From: Symbiodinium natans
Taxonomy: Eukaryota > Sar > Dinophyceae > Suessiales > Symbiodiniaceae
Reading direction: 5' to 3'
DNA: 64,000 nucleotides
NCBI GenBank assembly: GCA_905221605.1
Contig: CAJNDS010002285.1
Coordinates: 1-64,000 of the forward strand
Made by a program: the position numbers and the translations under genes. Below the pieces are notes generated by a model. The model did not search any database and was not told where the DNA came from. It saw only the letters and a program-made list of their open reading frames with translations. Below are positions 14,428-25,616 of this stretch, piece by piece; within the stretch, counting starts at the first letter, position 1; each line of letters begins with the position of its first letter.

Positions 14428-17400
14428 GCTTGATCAAGACTATTTGGTCAAAACGCCTCGTTCGATTCATTTTGGGGACTTTTGGGGACTCAAACCCTTG
14501 GACCCTTACTCCCGAAAACCCACTCAACACCCAACACCCAGCACCCTAAACCCCAAAGCGTGTTAAAGCCCAAACCCGAAACCCTGAACCCCAAACCCAA
14601 ACCCTAAACCCTGAACCATAAACCCTAAACCCTGCCCACACTAAAGACGAAACACTACACCCTACACCCCGCGACCTGCGCCCGCGAACATACCCGCACA
14701 GGAAGCCCAAGGAACCTTACCCTAAACCCTAAACCCTAAACCCTAAACCCTAAACCCTAAACCCTAAACCCTAAACCCTAAACCCTAAACCCTAAACCCT
14801 ACGAGTAACCCTGAACCTTGAACCCTAAACCCTGCTTCATATCCCACAGGAAGCCCCACGTTGCTGCCTCTCCATGCCGCGGAAGATCAGGTAGCCCAAG
14901 GCAGCGCCGACGGAGCCCAGCCCCGCCTCAGGGAGGGTTTAGGGTTTAGGGTTTAGGGTTTAGGGTTTAGGGGTTAGGGGTTAGGGGTTAGGGGTTTAGG
15001 GTTGCTTAAGGCTCACAGCCGGGAGGCCTGGAGTAGGACGCTTCCAAAATCGGAGACCCGATCCCCCAGAAACGCCCAGAGCCTCACACCGAAACCCGGA
15101 TTTTTTCTGAGGGGCGGCATGATAGTAACCAAGGCCCTGGACCCTAAAACCCCAAACCCCAAACCCCAAACCCCAAACCCCAAACCCCAAACCCCAAACC
15201 CCAAACCCCAAACCCCAAACCCCAAACCCCAAACCCCAAACCCCAAACCCCAAACCCTAAACCCTTTTCGGTTTTGGGAGGGATGTTGGGGTGTTGGGTG
15301 CTATTTCGGCCGCGCTGGCCTCGAGACCCATCACGGCACCCGCAGCCAAGGACGCAATGCAGCAGATGACCACCTGAGAGTGCCACAAACCCTAAACGGG
15401 TTTAGGGTTTAGGGTTTGGGGTTTGGGGTTTAGGGTGAGAGAGCCGCTAGGAGACTGAACCCTACACTGGTTGTAGGGATTTAGGGTTTTAGGGTTTTGG
15501 TCCAGGACACCTTGAGCGAGATGATGGGGTCGCAGTGCTGATGCTTGAGCTCGTCGATGAAGGAAGGATACCTGGTTAAAATAGGGGCCTGAATAATTGG
15601 AACAGGGTTTTGGCGGGTTCTTAAAACAGATTTATAAAGGGACCATAAGGGAATACCATATCCGCAATTGTTCCCGACCCGTAGTAGGGTTGTTTTGGGG
15701 GTTGGAAGGGGCCTAGTGTTGGATTTGTTGGTGCTTCCTTTGCCATGGGATCCTGCAGTAGTCCCACCCCCAACGCCTTGCCCCAAACCTAAAATAAGGT
15801 CCAAATTTGAGGTGCTTTAGCTTGGGTACCTGCTTCCACTTCCAAAGTTGTATTCCCAAAGTCCCCAAGCTCCTAAAAGCCCTCAGCCCCCAAAACCGTA
15901 CTTGTAAACCCTAAACCCTAAACCCTAAACCCCAAAACCTAAACCCAAAACCCAAAACCCAAAACCCTAAACCCTAAACCCTCACTGCAGCCGACGATGC
16001 TTGTCCAGGCCCATGCTGGCCTTGAGGGCACCCGCCAGGGTACAGAAACCCCAAGACAGGAGGATCCTCGGAAACTGGTCTTCTGGTGGCTTTGTGGGAC
16101 TCGGGTGTGTAGGGTGTAGGGTTTAGGGTTTAGGGTTTAGGGTTTTAGGGGTTTTAGGGTTTTAGGGTTTAGGGTTTAGGGTTTAGGGTTTGGGGTTTGG
16201 GGTTTGGGGTTTGGGGTTTAGGGTTTAGGGTTTAGGGCTCTTTGGCTTCGTTTGTACACGAAAGTGGCCAGCCGGGCCAGGCTGATGCTATGCTGAGGAT
16301 CCAGGTGGTGGAGCCGCCGCCAAAAGAAAGGTTGTCCACGTTATCAATCAAGCCTCACAGCAGAGGGTAGCAGTCTAACGTTGCCGTAGGGGGTAGTGTT
16401 TAGGGTTTAATTAGGGTTCAGCGTGTAGGGTTTAGGGTTTAGGGATTGGGGTATAGCTCCTTCTTGGGGGTTGGGGAGGTCGGGGGGAGGGGGGGGGGGG
16501 GTAGTAACCCGAAATGCGGAATCCGGGGCCAAGGAAAGCTGCCGGAGAGAAGGCAAATCAGAAAACCAACTACCCGGACACGAAACCCGAAGCCCTAGAA
16601 ACCATAAATCCCATCTCTGAAACCCCCAAAAGAGTTCGGCACCTGCTGGGCCGAAATGCTCCAGCCTCAGGACTTCAGGGAATAGGGCTTCGGGGTGTCA
16701 GGGCTTTAGGGTTCTTAGGGGTTGAGGGTTTCGGGCTGTTCTGAAGTACTCTCGGGGCCCTGGGTATCTGCGACAAGAGCTGACACACAAACACTCAATA
16801 TGCTTCGATGGGCAAAACCCCGACACCTCCTGGAAGCTTTTCGGGTGTTTACTAATGGGTGACATCTTTGTACGGCTTAGCTTAGGGCTTTGGGCTTTGT
16901 AGGGTTAACTGTTGAACTGCTTGCCGTCGTTGGTCCTCCACCACCACCCTTTCAGGATTTTCTCCACCCACAAGCACCCCTATAAACACCCGGGCAACCC
17001 TGAAGCTTGAACCTGGAAGGCCTAAGCCGGGCAAATCCCAAACCCTAACCCCTAGACTGCAAAAAGCCCCCCCCCCCCCCCCCCCCCCGAACCCTTCAAC
17101 GACCAAGAGGCCACCCTAACCCCTAAACCCTAAACCCTAAAACCCTTCAACGACCAAGAATCCACAGCTCCGGTATCTTTTCCACACCAGCACCTGATTT
17201 TCCGGCAGTGAGGGATCATGAAAAAAAACCATGCTCCCAAGGGCTGATATCGGTTGAGAGATGAGGGGTTTAGGGTTTAGGGTTTAGGGTTTAGGGCTTA
17301 GGGTTTAGGTTTTAGGGTTTAGGGATGTTTAGGGTTAGGGTTTTGGCTTAGGGATAGGGGATTTGGGTTTGGGGCTTTCGGGCTCAGAGTTTGGGGTTTT

Positions 17401-20400
17401 AAGGCTCGAGCCTACCTGGAGCGGGCGGGGGGCCCATCTACACCTTGTTTTTCTGTTTGGAAAGCGGCGTGGGGGTGATCTTACAAGCTGCCACTTGCAG
17501 GGGCGGTAGCACCGGCTTGTAGGGTTTGGGTGGAGCGGCAGGAGGCTTGGGCGTAAAGTGTGAGATTTAAGATTTGATCGTATAGGCTTGGTAGCTAACG
17601 TTTTCCCAAAGAAAGCAAACATACCACACGCAACAAAACCTGCCTTAACGCAGCATCGGCTAAGCGCTCAGGCTTTAGGAAAGCTTAGGATTGTTTACGA
17701 GCGTAACGCTGAAGTTCCGTACTGGGCGCTGCGCAGAGGGGGAGGGGAGGAAGGGGGGTCAAGAAAACGTCACGTTAAGACTCGAGTGTGCATCCTACGG
17801 GGGGTTCTCGGGGGTTCTCTGTCCAGTGTGCGCCCTTGGGTGCGCACTCGAGTCTTAACGTGAATGCTTACTGGACCCGTCGCGTGTCGCAAAAAGCGCC
17901 GTGCTAAGACTCCAGTGCGCGCCCTCCTTTTTTATCTTGCCACCTATTTTGTTGGAATCGGTTTTTGTAGTGCCTTCCCACGTTTTTGTTTTCCTGTTTC
18001 TTTGTGTTATTGGTTTTGCTATCGGCTATGTTTGTGTTTTTGGGTTGTTATGTTAAAATGGCAGTTTTTTCGTCCATGTTTTTTCATTTGGTTGCTTGTT
18101 TTAGCTAGGAGGCACCCTCGTGTGCCCTGCGTTTCCTGGGGTTTCCAGCTTGGGGGGTTGGGGGGGGGGGGGGGGGGGGGGGGGGGGCGTTGGGAATATC
18201 CATGTTGGGAATATCCATCTTGGGAATATCCATGTTGGGAATATCCATGTTGGGAATAAACATGTTGGGAATATACATGTTGGGAATATCCATGTTGGGA
18301 ATATCCATGTTAAGACCTTGACCCTCGGCCCTCGACCCTTGCCGTGGAGCCACTGTCTTCCGCAAACTTCGTGTTGAACTTGAGTCCTCACTGCCCTGAC
18401 AAGATAAAGGTTCGAAGATCTGTGCTTTCCTTCTGAACTCTGAAGTTCGGGGGCCCGACACATACACAAGGACATGCAAGCCCCAAAAAGTACCCTCAAA
18501 AATCCTTACAAATAAGCTCAAAACACCTAAAACATGGTATACACAACTTTTCGGTTTTCCTGCCTTTCAAAACAAGGCTCCCGCCCAGGCGAAAAACTCA
18601 TTTTCCAGAAAAAGCGCCCGCCCTTCGAGGGCTCAGTGGCGTGTCTTCCTGGTTCCACAAACCGGAATGAGTCAAAAACCTCGGTTTTTTACACTTTCCA
18701 ACTTAACCACACCCAACGCATGCCAACACAACGCAGGGCACTCCAGCGCGCGTGCTACCTTGTTTTACCCTTATTTTAACCAACTCATTCGGTTTCTTGT
18801 TGAGCTTTGGTTTTTTTCCGAAACAGGGGTTTATTCTTGGGGCTGCAAGGCCCAGACATTTAGGTGTTTAGGGTTTAGGGGCTGTTTAGGGGTTTAGGGC
18901 TTGGGGTTCAGGGTTTAGGACAATTTTTCGTACTCCTTAGGGCTTAAAAAGGACATCTAGGTGTTTAGCGTTTAGGGGTCGTTCAGGGGTGTAGGGCTTG
19001 GGGTTCAGGGTTTAGGACAGGTTTTCGTACTTGCTAGGGTTTCCTTGTTTAAAGTTTAACACAAAGACACTTTCAGGGTTTAGGGTTAAGGTGTTTAGGG
19101 TTTCGGGTTTAGGGGCCGTTTAGGGGTTTAGGGTTTTTTGGGGTTTAGGGTTGAGGACATAATCTCGTACTCCCGAGGGTTTGCTTGTGGTTTTTCAAAA
19201 CATGAGACACTTTGAGGGTTCCCTCGGTGTGCGGTCCATGGGGCTTGCAACAAGCTTGCAGCAAGTTAACATATGATTCCACCCAACCCACCTCCTCAAG
19301 GCACAGGGAAAACCACGTTTGGGAGAAAACCCTGTGCTCCACACTGCAGAAGTGCCGTCGTGTGCAGCACCCCGAAAGAATGAAGTGTGATGCGCACACG
19401 CCGTCGCACGCAGCATCTCAAAAGAATGACGTGTGATTCTCACATGGCCAACCTTGTGCAGCAGATAGATCGAGATACCACAGAAAACACTGCTTGGCCG
19501 AACAGACTTGCATTGGCCGATGAGGGTTTAGGGTTTAGGGGTTCAGGGTTTCGGGATTGGTTCTGGGTTTCTTTTGGGCTGTTAGTTTAGGGTTTGAGGT
19601 TAAGGGTTAGAATCGTCCCTGACCTATTCCTTATTTTCCGGAGGTGTTTTTCCCTTCAAGCCGACAGACTTTTCAATGACACTTGGTTTTTTTTTGTGGT
19701 TCAAAACCAATCATTAGTCACATCAAATAGCCCGAGTTCATACATATAACTGTTCTACTAAGATTTCTGCTTCTCGTATTGATCTGTAAACTCAGGTTGT
19801 CTTCTGTGAATACAGTCAATTGAAACTTCAATTGTTCGAAACGTTTCTTTTGAACGTTGCTTTTGAAGTTTTCCTACCCGTATACAGTTGAGGCAGGGCC
19901 TTGTGCATTTTGCGGGGACTGGAAAATGCATGGGAAACCTCCGGAAGCACCACTGCCTTGCCTCTGGTGTCTCGTGGCGCCCGGAGGAGGCCCCATGCAT
20001 TTTCCAGCGACTGGACAATGCATTGCGGGAAGCCCCGCCATTTAGAAGGCATAAAACACCAAATGCGTTTTGAGGGGTCCGAAGAGATGCATGGTGGGCA
20101 GCCTGGGGAGGGGCTCGACTTGGGGATGGATGTGCACTGGAGTCTTAACGTGATGTTTACTCGACGCTTAACGTGATGTTTTCTCGACCCTGCCCCCGGT
20201 TTAGCGCTTAATTGCTGTTTAGGGTTTATAGCTTGCTTTTCAACATTTAGGGAGGTTTTGGTGAAGGGTGTATGTAGGGTTCAGGATTTAGGGTTTCAGG
20301 GCTCAGGGTTCAGACCCGAAATAAACCCTAAGCCCCAAACCCCAAACCCCACACCCTAAACCCTAAACCCTAAACCCTAAACCCTACACCCTAAACCCTA

Positions 20401-21413
20401 CACCCTTAGGGGCAGGCGAGGCGCAGTATGGAACTGACAGCAAGCCAAGCAAGACCCCGAGCAGCGCGATGATGATCCTTGGCTGGCGGCGTTTGTGGCA
20501 CCAAAATCTGGGTTAGGGTTTAGGGTTTAGGGTTTAGGGTTTAGGGTTTCGGGTTTAGGGTTGAGGGTTTAGGGTTTAGGGTTTGGGGTTTGGGGTTTAG
20601 GGATTAGGGTTTAGGGTCTGCGGTTTGGGGTTTGGGGTCTGGGGTTTGGGGTTTGGGGTTTAGGGTTTAGGGGCCCAAGTTTCCTTACACCTCAGAGCAC
20701 CCTAAAACCCCCAAACCCTGAACTACATACCTAAACCCTACACCCTCAACGTAGTATGGGGTTCACGGCTTGAGGTTGCGAGCGCAGGGTCAAGTCCACG
20801 AGCGTTCGGCGGCTGATCCATGGCTCATCCAGGAGCTCCTTCTTCACCAAGGAGTTAGGGTTTAGGGTTTAGGGTTTAGGGTTTAGGTTTTCGGGTTCAG
20901 GGTTTAGGGCTTATAGGGCTTATAGGGCTTAGGGTTTAGGGTTAAGAAAAGGTTAAGGCAGGGTTTGGGGTTTGGGGTTTTTAGGGCTTATAGAGTTCAA
21001 GGGTTTACACGGTTTGGACTTACAGCGATAATGGGGCTTAACGGGTTTGCATGGCTCAGAAGGTTGCTAGAGCTTATAGAGTTTATAGAATTTATAGCCG
21101 TTTATAGGGTGTAGGGGCAGACGGGTTTCGGGGAAAACTGCAGGGCTTTGAGAATTCCCCAACATGCTCAATAAACCCTGAAGCCTGGAAACCCTAAAGC
21201 CTAAACAAAACCCCAAGACACCCACACCTCAAGAGGCTAAACCTTATACCTTAAGGAAGCCATAGAGCCCGTAAACACAAGACCCAAACCCTAGACCCTA
21301 AACCCTAAACCCTAACCCTAAACCCTAAACCCTAAACCAAAATAGAACCTCAGCCCAGAATCACAACACCTTCAAAGCTCCCAGGCTCGATCCTTGAGGG
21401 CGTTGTCTCCTGC
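886..21413 (-). CDS. multi-pass membrane protein, ~19 small exons (partial model)
   Basis: Family not recognised; a transporter-like integral membrane protein is inferred from repeated hydrophobic exons. Proposed exons in sense order: 21413-21370, 20838-20780, 20477-20404, 16353-16278, 16066-16021, 15373-15302, 14926-14868, 13603-13562, 12767-12704, 12026-11972, 10481-10417, 10267-10185, 9350-9320, 8368-8310, 7221-7157, 5318-5233, 4248-4210, 3539-3461, 943-886. Phases agree at all joins except 5318-5233 to 4248-4210, where an exon may be missing. Hydrophobic stretches include IIIALLGVLLGLLSVPYC, VVICCIASLAAGAVMGLEA, AGLGSVGAALGYLIFRGM, RTYILAGLAAAFGTILPAP, MAFMVPVGILSRVR, IFIIIGAIIK and VGGIFFPLLFYGLTLGEV. 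About 385 residues are covered; start and stop were not found. Every acceptor is AG|G and donors are mostly GC, but sites were chosen by that rule. It could be two genes. Confidence 0.5.
1159..1320. repeat. 57-bp minisatellite, three copies
   Basis: TATGGGCGTTTAGTGG recurs at 1162, 1219 and 1276 (third with one change), spacing 57. Degenerate TACGGGCG units precede it. Confidence 0.9.
2555..2760. repeat. 89-91 bp tandem repeat with internal 17-bp inverted repeats
   Basis: Units begin at 2555, 2644 and 2735 (partial). Each holds CGCACCGAAAACGTACC or a variant followed by its reverse complement GGTACGTTTTCGGTGCG (2581-2597 with 2633-2649; again near 2674 and 2727), so every unit can fold. Flanked by a GAACCG-rich tract (2410-2530 and 2820-2940). 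Confidence 0.9.
4021..4170. repeat. TTTTAGGG octamer array
   Basis: About ten tandem TTTTAGGG units (one extra T relative to the telomere-like heptamer), then return to TTTAGGG. Confidence 0.9.
4625..4873. repeat. ~32-bp minisatellite
   Basis: Seven diverged units around GATTGACCGGAATTTGCCGA and ACACTGGTGGCC. Open frames over it are repeat translations. Confidence 0.85.
4905..5035. repeat. AT-rich microsatellite
   Basis: CATACA then TATATG/TATACA alternation; strongly AT-rich within GC-neutral surroundings. Confidence 0.9.
7444..7532. mobile_element. fold-back element, MITE-like, copy 1
   Basis: GGGATGTTCCCCCTTGTACT begins it, and TAAGGACTGTTAGTATAAGG plus AGGATCATCCC is its near inverse at the other end; no coding capacity. 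Two more copies at 8482-8573 and 8716-8856. Confidence 0.75.
8191..8270. repeat. CCCTAAA interstitial array
   Basis: About eleven near-perfect CCCTAAA units on the + strand, left of the island at 8310-8368; the matching TTTAGGG array is at 8397-8450 on the other side. Confidence 0.95.
8482..8573. mobile_element. fold-back element, MITE-like, copy 2
   Basis: Same termini (GGGATGTTCCCCCTTATACT; inverse AAGGGGGAACATG) around a different 40-base centre. Confidence 0.75.
8716..8856. mobile_element. fold-back element, MITE-like, copy 3
   Basis: Same termini with a longer centre (ends AGTATAAGGGGGAACATCTC). A possible remnant terminus lies at 32497-32515. Confidence 0.75.
10487..10600. repeat. TTTAGGG interstitial array
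   Basis: About fifteen uninterrupted TTTAGGG units starting next to the proposed acceptor at 10481. Confidence 0.95.
11188..11480. repeat. CATTA/CATTC pentamer satellite
   Basis: About 290 bases of CATTACATTC and variants, followed by a pure GT dinucleotide run at 11514-11598. Confidence 0.97.
11514..11598. repeat. (GT)n microsatellite
   Basis: About 42 uninterrupted GT units. Other simple tracts: GA at 13090-13116 and 14394-14426, CT at 21932-21957 and 40208-40231, A then CA at 24850-24890, AAT-rich at 8985-9080. Confidence 0.98.
15138..15260. repeat. CCCCAAA heptamer array
   Basis: About sixteen CCCCAAA units, a pure variant of CCCTAAA, ending in two CCCTAAA. Open frames here (QTPNPK, GFGVWGL) are repeat translations. 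Confidence 0.95.
17771..17862. repeat. 18-bp perfect inverted repeat (stem-loop)
   Basis: CACGTTAAGACTCGAGTG and its reverse complement CACTCGAGTCTTAACGTG, about 50 bases apart. A related CACTGGAGTCTTAACGTG lies at 20130-20150, followed by a second CTTAACGTGATGTTT. Confidence 0.85.
18159..18311. repeat. G run plus eight 15-bp repeats
   Basis: About 28 G followed by eight copies of TGGGAATATCCATGT (variants AAACAT, ATACAT). The 15-base period keeps pentapeptide frames open on both strands (GNIHV; NMDIP); these are probably not proteins. Confidence 0.9.
18850..19170. repeat. three ~100-120 bp repeats
   Basis: Each contains AGGTGTTTAG, GGGG(C/T)(T/C)GTT(T/C)AGGGG, then AGGACA and TCGTACT. Starts near 18858, 18957 and 19088. 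No gene seen from 17.2 to 20.4 kb, which would be one long intron of the membrane gene. Confidence 0.8.
19903..20035. repeat. nested palindromes around ATGCATTTTCC
   Basis: GGAAAATGCATGGG (19920 region) pairs with CCCCATGCATTTTCC (19992 region), with CTCCGG/CCGGAG also paired inside; outer TTGTGCATTTTGCGG and GGACAATGCATTGCGG are related. Confidence 0.75.
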
Positions 21414-22456
21414 CTGGCGAGAGGTTTAGGGTTTAGGGTTTGGGGTTTAGGGTTTAGGGTTTGGGGTTTAGGGTTTAGGGTTTAGGGTTTAAAGGCGTGG
21501 AGGCCATGTCCCGACCCAAGATGCTCTCGGGGTTTAGGGTTTAGGGTGGGCTTAGGGTTTAGGTTTTAGGGTTTAGGTACCAGTGCGCTCCAGAACCCGG
21601 CTGTGCCGCAGCAAACCATGCGGCAATCCGGTTTGCTTTTGGCTTGGTTTGTCGTCGGCGCAGCTTCTCTTACTCCACCCCTCACACTTGCGAAGTTGCG
21701 ATCGTGTCAAGCAAGTAGATTCACCTTGCCTATTAGATTCAACAGCCTGCGAAGCGACGGAGAACATGATGAATGGAGAGAGCTGCAACCTGGTTGGTTT
21801 TGGCCGGGCTACTGGTTCCGGGCAGAAGCAATGGTGCTGGACCCGAGACAGCCTCCTTTCTTTCGTTCCTTCCTTCTTTCTCTGTCTTTGTCTTCCCTGA
21901 ATTCAAGAGTAACCCTTCACGTTCTGTTGGTCTCTCTCTCTCTCTCTCTCTCTCTCGCCTGCATTTAGGCTTGCTTGTGATTCCTGTTGAGTCACTTCTT
22001 TGGATGTCTGTTAGCTTACAACACCCGCAAGGTTTTTGCTTCAGGGTTGGCGGTTACATGCTCTGACTGCTTTCGGAACACGGCGAGACCCCAAAAAAAC
22101 CCTCGGCAATCGGAAAGTCCTTAAGAAATCTCCCACCCTCGAGCCCAGATATTTCGAGCGTGGGCAGTGGCCTGCAAGCACGAAAACTGCTTGGGGAAAG
22201 GCTCCGGAATTAGGTGATTGTGAAGGGATCCGACTATGTAGGAGTCTATATGACATCTAAAGCCTACACCCCAAGGGCCCCAGACCCCTAACCGAACAGG
22301 TTCAGGGTTTCGGGTTTAGGGAGCAGAACCCCCAAGCGCTGAACCCTTAATCCTAACCCCCTAGACGCCCATTCCCCCTAAGTGAACCAAATTTAACGCC
22401 CTAAAAATTAAACGTGCGGAGACATCTTTCATATGCGTAGATGGCTGGCAATCTCG

Positions 22457-23404
22457 CTACGAGGCTGCGGCTACCAAGCTGCGGCCCCCGTGTGAGGAAG
22501 CTGATTCCTGGCCATTTTGAAGCCTCGTTCGCTTTGGGGATCTTCCGCCAGCTTCCTGGTCAGTGCAGGCCTCGACCCGGTTGACCAGGCGCTTCATTGC
22601 TGAGTTCGTGCTCAGCACGCCTTCCGGGTCTATGTGAATGTACATGACATCCTTCTCATGTGCATCGAAGATGTTCTTTGAGTAGTTGTCATCGACCAGT
22701 ACACCGTTCTTGCCAGCAATGGAAAGAATCAGCGCAGCTTTCGAGAGTCGCTTCTCCATGCTCATTATGCGCTGAAGGAGAGGGTTCTGCTCTCCTGTCT
22801 TTTGCAAGTGATGCAAGGCATCGATATCATCCTGAACATCAAACCAGAAACCCTCAGCTGCTTCCATCCCATCCTTGTCACCATTCTCAAACAAATGGCG
22901 CAGCGATTGGTTCCTCGCCATGTCGGCCGGCCCAAGAAAGCTGCTGAAAAGATCCAGGTTGTAGCCAGCTGCTCCCAAGAGCGCCTTAGAGGTCTGAGGT
23001 GTACCCATAGTGAGCAGATGTACTCGGATACCAGACGACACCAACCGCTGCAGCGAGTTTTGTAGCTGCTCACGAACCTCGCGGCTTCCAAGCACGGAGC
23101 TGTCGGAGAAGTCTACAGCATCAGCTGCAGCTGCCATGCGTTCGTCCAGGCCACTCCAGTTTATTTCTGAGCCCTCGGATCCTTGGGGGTCCTGCGCACA
23201 ATCTGAAACGCGAAGCCCGCGACATCTCTCAAGCAAGGGAAGAACATATCCAGACACACCCTCTTTGTTTGAGGCGGTTAGGGTGCCATCGAAATCGAGG
23301 AAAACGTCCGTGACTTTCGCGGCGTCCACCTTGAAGGTGGGAAGCTCCCCTGGTCGCTCTCGCACAGGCGCAAGGACTTTGCAAAGTGGGCTTTCCGATG
23401 CCAT
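22457..23404 (-). CDS. HAD-superfamily hydrolase-like protein, intronless
   Basis: 315 residues from ATG at 23404 to the stop at 22457. Near the N-terminus, VFLDFDGTLTASNKEG carries the HAD motif I with both aspartates (D37, D39). IRVHLLTMGT around residue 155 fits motif II (Thr), and GVLVDDNYSKNIFDAHE fits motif IV (Asp-Asp). The helical region between (about residues 55-130) fits a cap or insert. The C-terminus is polar, with a basic SPKRTR patch and an Ala/Ser-rich end. HAD enzymes are mainly phosphatases; the substrate cannot be told. Unlike RPS15 it is one uninterrupted exon, consistent with mRNA-mediated gene insertion. No spliced-leader relic is visible just upstream. Confidence 0.85.
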   Translation of the reverse strand: MASESPLCKVLAPVRERPGELPTFKVDAAKVTDVFLDFDGTLTASNKEGVSGYVLPLLERCRGLRVSDCAQDPQGSEGSEINWSGLDERMAAAADAVDFSDSSVLGSREVREQLQNSLQRLVSSGIRVHLLTMGTPQTSKALLGAAGYNLDLFSSFLGPADMARNQSLRHLFENGDKDGMEAAEGFWFDVQDDIDALHHLQKTGEQNPLLQRIMSMEKRLSKAALILSIAGKNGVLVDDNYSKNIFDAHEKDVMYIHIDPEGVLSTNSAMKRLVNRVEACTDQEAGGRSPKRTRLQNGQESASSHGGRSLVAAAS

Positions 23405-24317
23405 TCCGAGAATCTAGGGCTTAGGATTCCGGGGCACTTATGCGTCCAACAAGGAAATCTCTAGCAGCACCCTGCCAAAATAACAAAAAGCCTATAGTCA
23501 CCAGCATATCCCCTTAATAAGGCCCTTCTACCAAAACAGACTGCCCAAAAAACGCACGAGCTAAATAGGCTCCTATGCTACTCATGATCTGAGGCTGTGG
23601 GTCAAAGGGAGTCTCCGAACTCGAGCCCAAAAATATGAAATAATCCTGACTTTTGCATGGTTTTGGGTTTTAGGTTTAGGGTTCAACTCTGTGGCAGGTC
23701 GTCTGTAGCAAGTCGTCTGCCGTGATTCGCCACGCTCAACCAAGACCCAAACAGAAACCCCCAAACCAAAACCATCTCGAACCCAAACACTGACACTGGA
23801 AACCTTGCTAGAGTTTGGCTTGCAGGCGCAGGGTACCCTAAAACCCGAATCCCAATATTCCGAACGTCATCCTCTTCACTTTCATGCCGCGCCTCTTCCG
23901 CATGTGGTTCGGTGGCTTCGTGCGCTGCCTCCTCCTCAGTGCCAACCCGGGTTTAGTGGCTTTGGGGGTTTGAAAAGCTGGGGAGCCTTAGAGATCTTAA
24001 GGAGTCTCAGAAGTCTTACAAGTCTTATCAAAACCAGGTATGAGGTTTGCTGTCTACAGAAACCCCAAAACCCATGTGTTTTTGAAGGTCTTGGAGCTCT
24101 TTTGGGGTTGCTTAAGATGAAGCTCTCCTAGGGTCTAAGGTTCGGACTCCGGGGATTGAGGCTTAGACCTTTGTAATTTGGGTTTAGGGTTTAGGGTTTA
24201 GGGTTTAATTAGGGTTTAGGGTTTGGGGTTTAGGGTTTAGGGTTTAGGGTTTAGGGTTTAGGGTTTAGGGATGATTCTGTGTACGTATACCGCTTCAGGG
24301 ATTGAGGCTCCCAGACC

Positions 24318-24359
24318 CCTGAGGCTGCTTTGAGAGTTCAACCTCCAGACCTCGCTGAC
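24318..24359 (-). CDS. candidate micro-exon between repeat arrays
   Basis: GTAGAG|G acceptor, VSEVWRLNSQSSL, then a G-rich edge. It sits between TTTAGGG arrays at 24180-24270 and 24375-24433. Otherwise 23.4-25.4 kb shows degenerate repeats and no gene that can be supported. Confidence 0.25.
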
Positions 24360-24854
24360 CTCTACGTGTTCACTTAGGGTTTAGGGTTTCGGGTTTAGGG
24401 TTTGGGGTGTAGGGTTTAGGGTTTAGGGTTTCGAGCATAGATCATACATATCCATGAATCATGCAACGCTGATAGAGCAGTATGTATGTATCAGGTTAGA
24501 ACCCCCGCTGAGCTGTGAAGATGCCTGATATTTTCAGAATGGGAAGTCCTTGCTGGCCGTACTCATGCTATCAACTTGTGAAAACCCCAGCTAAACCCCA
24601 AACCCCAAACCCCAAACCCCAACTGATTCACCAACCCCAAACCCCAAACACCAACGACCATGAGGCCCCAAAATGGGGGTGCATTGGAGGGGTGAGAATG
24701 TCCCTTCCCTCGCGATTCATGAACCCACCCACTGGTCTTGACAGCATCGTCGGGGCTACGGCATGTTGGGGTTGAGAAACTTGGGTTTAGGGTTTAGGGA
24801 GAAACTTGGACACCTCCAAAACTACTGCTTGCTGAAGAAGCCCCCCCCCAAAAA

Positions 24855-24885
<31 letters not shown>

Positions 24886-25321
24886 CACAGACACACACTA
24901 TTCTTCCTTATATGGATTCTTCTTCTTGAACTTTTTGGTGGTTCTTAAGCAACTAGTAGAACAGGAGGTGTGGTAGCCTGCAGGTAAAGGAGGACAAAGG
25001 CTTTTGCTTGGGCACCCCCTGACATATTCAGGATGCCCAAAGAATGTCAGGGGGCTCCCCAAAAACCAAAACCCTTGAGGCTCAAAGGGGCTCCTGGATG
25101 AAGGTCGATGGGGGCCTTAATGGTTAGAATAGAATTTTGGGGGTTCTTGTAGAATACCTATCAAGGGACCACAAGGGAATACATTAGTACTCATTCCGAC
25201 CCCTATATAGTAGATGGAGAGAAAGGTCCCCTGCATCAAAAAGTTTGGGTTTGGGCCCAGCTTCCTTCTCGAACCCTGCCCAGAGCCCACCAACGAAACT
25301 ACATGAACGGACACTGGGTTC

Positions 25322-25425
25322 ACTAGACCCAGGAGCAACCTAGGAATAACAGAGTACCCTCTTTGGTTTAAAAGGGGATTCTAAGGGAACCTACACCCTA
25401 AAAAAGGGGAACTAGCGCCTACTCT
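25322..25425. repeat. dispersed repeat, copy at 44.8 kb
   Basis: Shares GACCCA(G/A)GAG(C/T)AACCTAGGAATA and TTGGTTTAAA(A)GGGG with 44786-44876, in the same order. Immediately left, 25161-25215 shares AAGGGACCA(C/T)AAGGGAATA and a TTCCGACCC/CCCGACCC motif with 15637-15690. Confidence 0.7.
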
Positions 25426-25616
25426 GGGTCCTAGTTTATGAAGCTATGCGAGGGTTGATGCCTTGAGCCAATGGATGTTGCAGGACAGGCACGAAGAGCA
25501 AACCGCTGTCTACACCAAGTGGTGGCCTCTTTTTGAGAACACCCGTCACCCTTTCAGAGACATCGTTGGGATTTCTGTCTGCTTCAGAGCAAGGCGCCAT
25601 GTCTTTGCTCAGCCGC

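Noticed and set aside
21618-21900. + strand frame MRQSGLLLAWFVVGAASLTP with signal-peptide look
   Set aside because: No splice context, runs into CT microsatellite, against the strand of the block, and the minus strand is also open. Not supported enough to annotate.
25455-25475. TTGGCTCAAG on the minus strand, like the 3' end of the dinoflagellate spliced leader
   Set aside because: Only ten bases match, and it lies at the 3' side of the beta-helix gene rather than before a start codon; expected by chance about once in several such windows.
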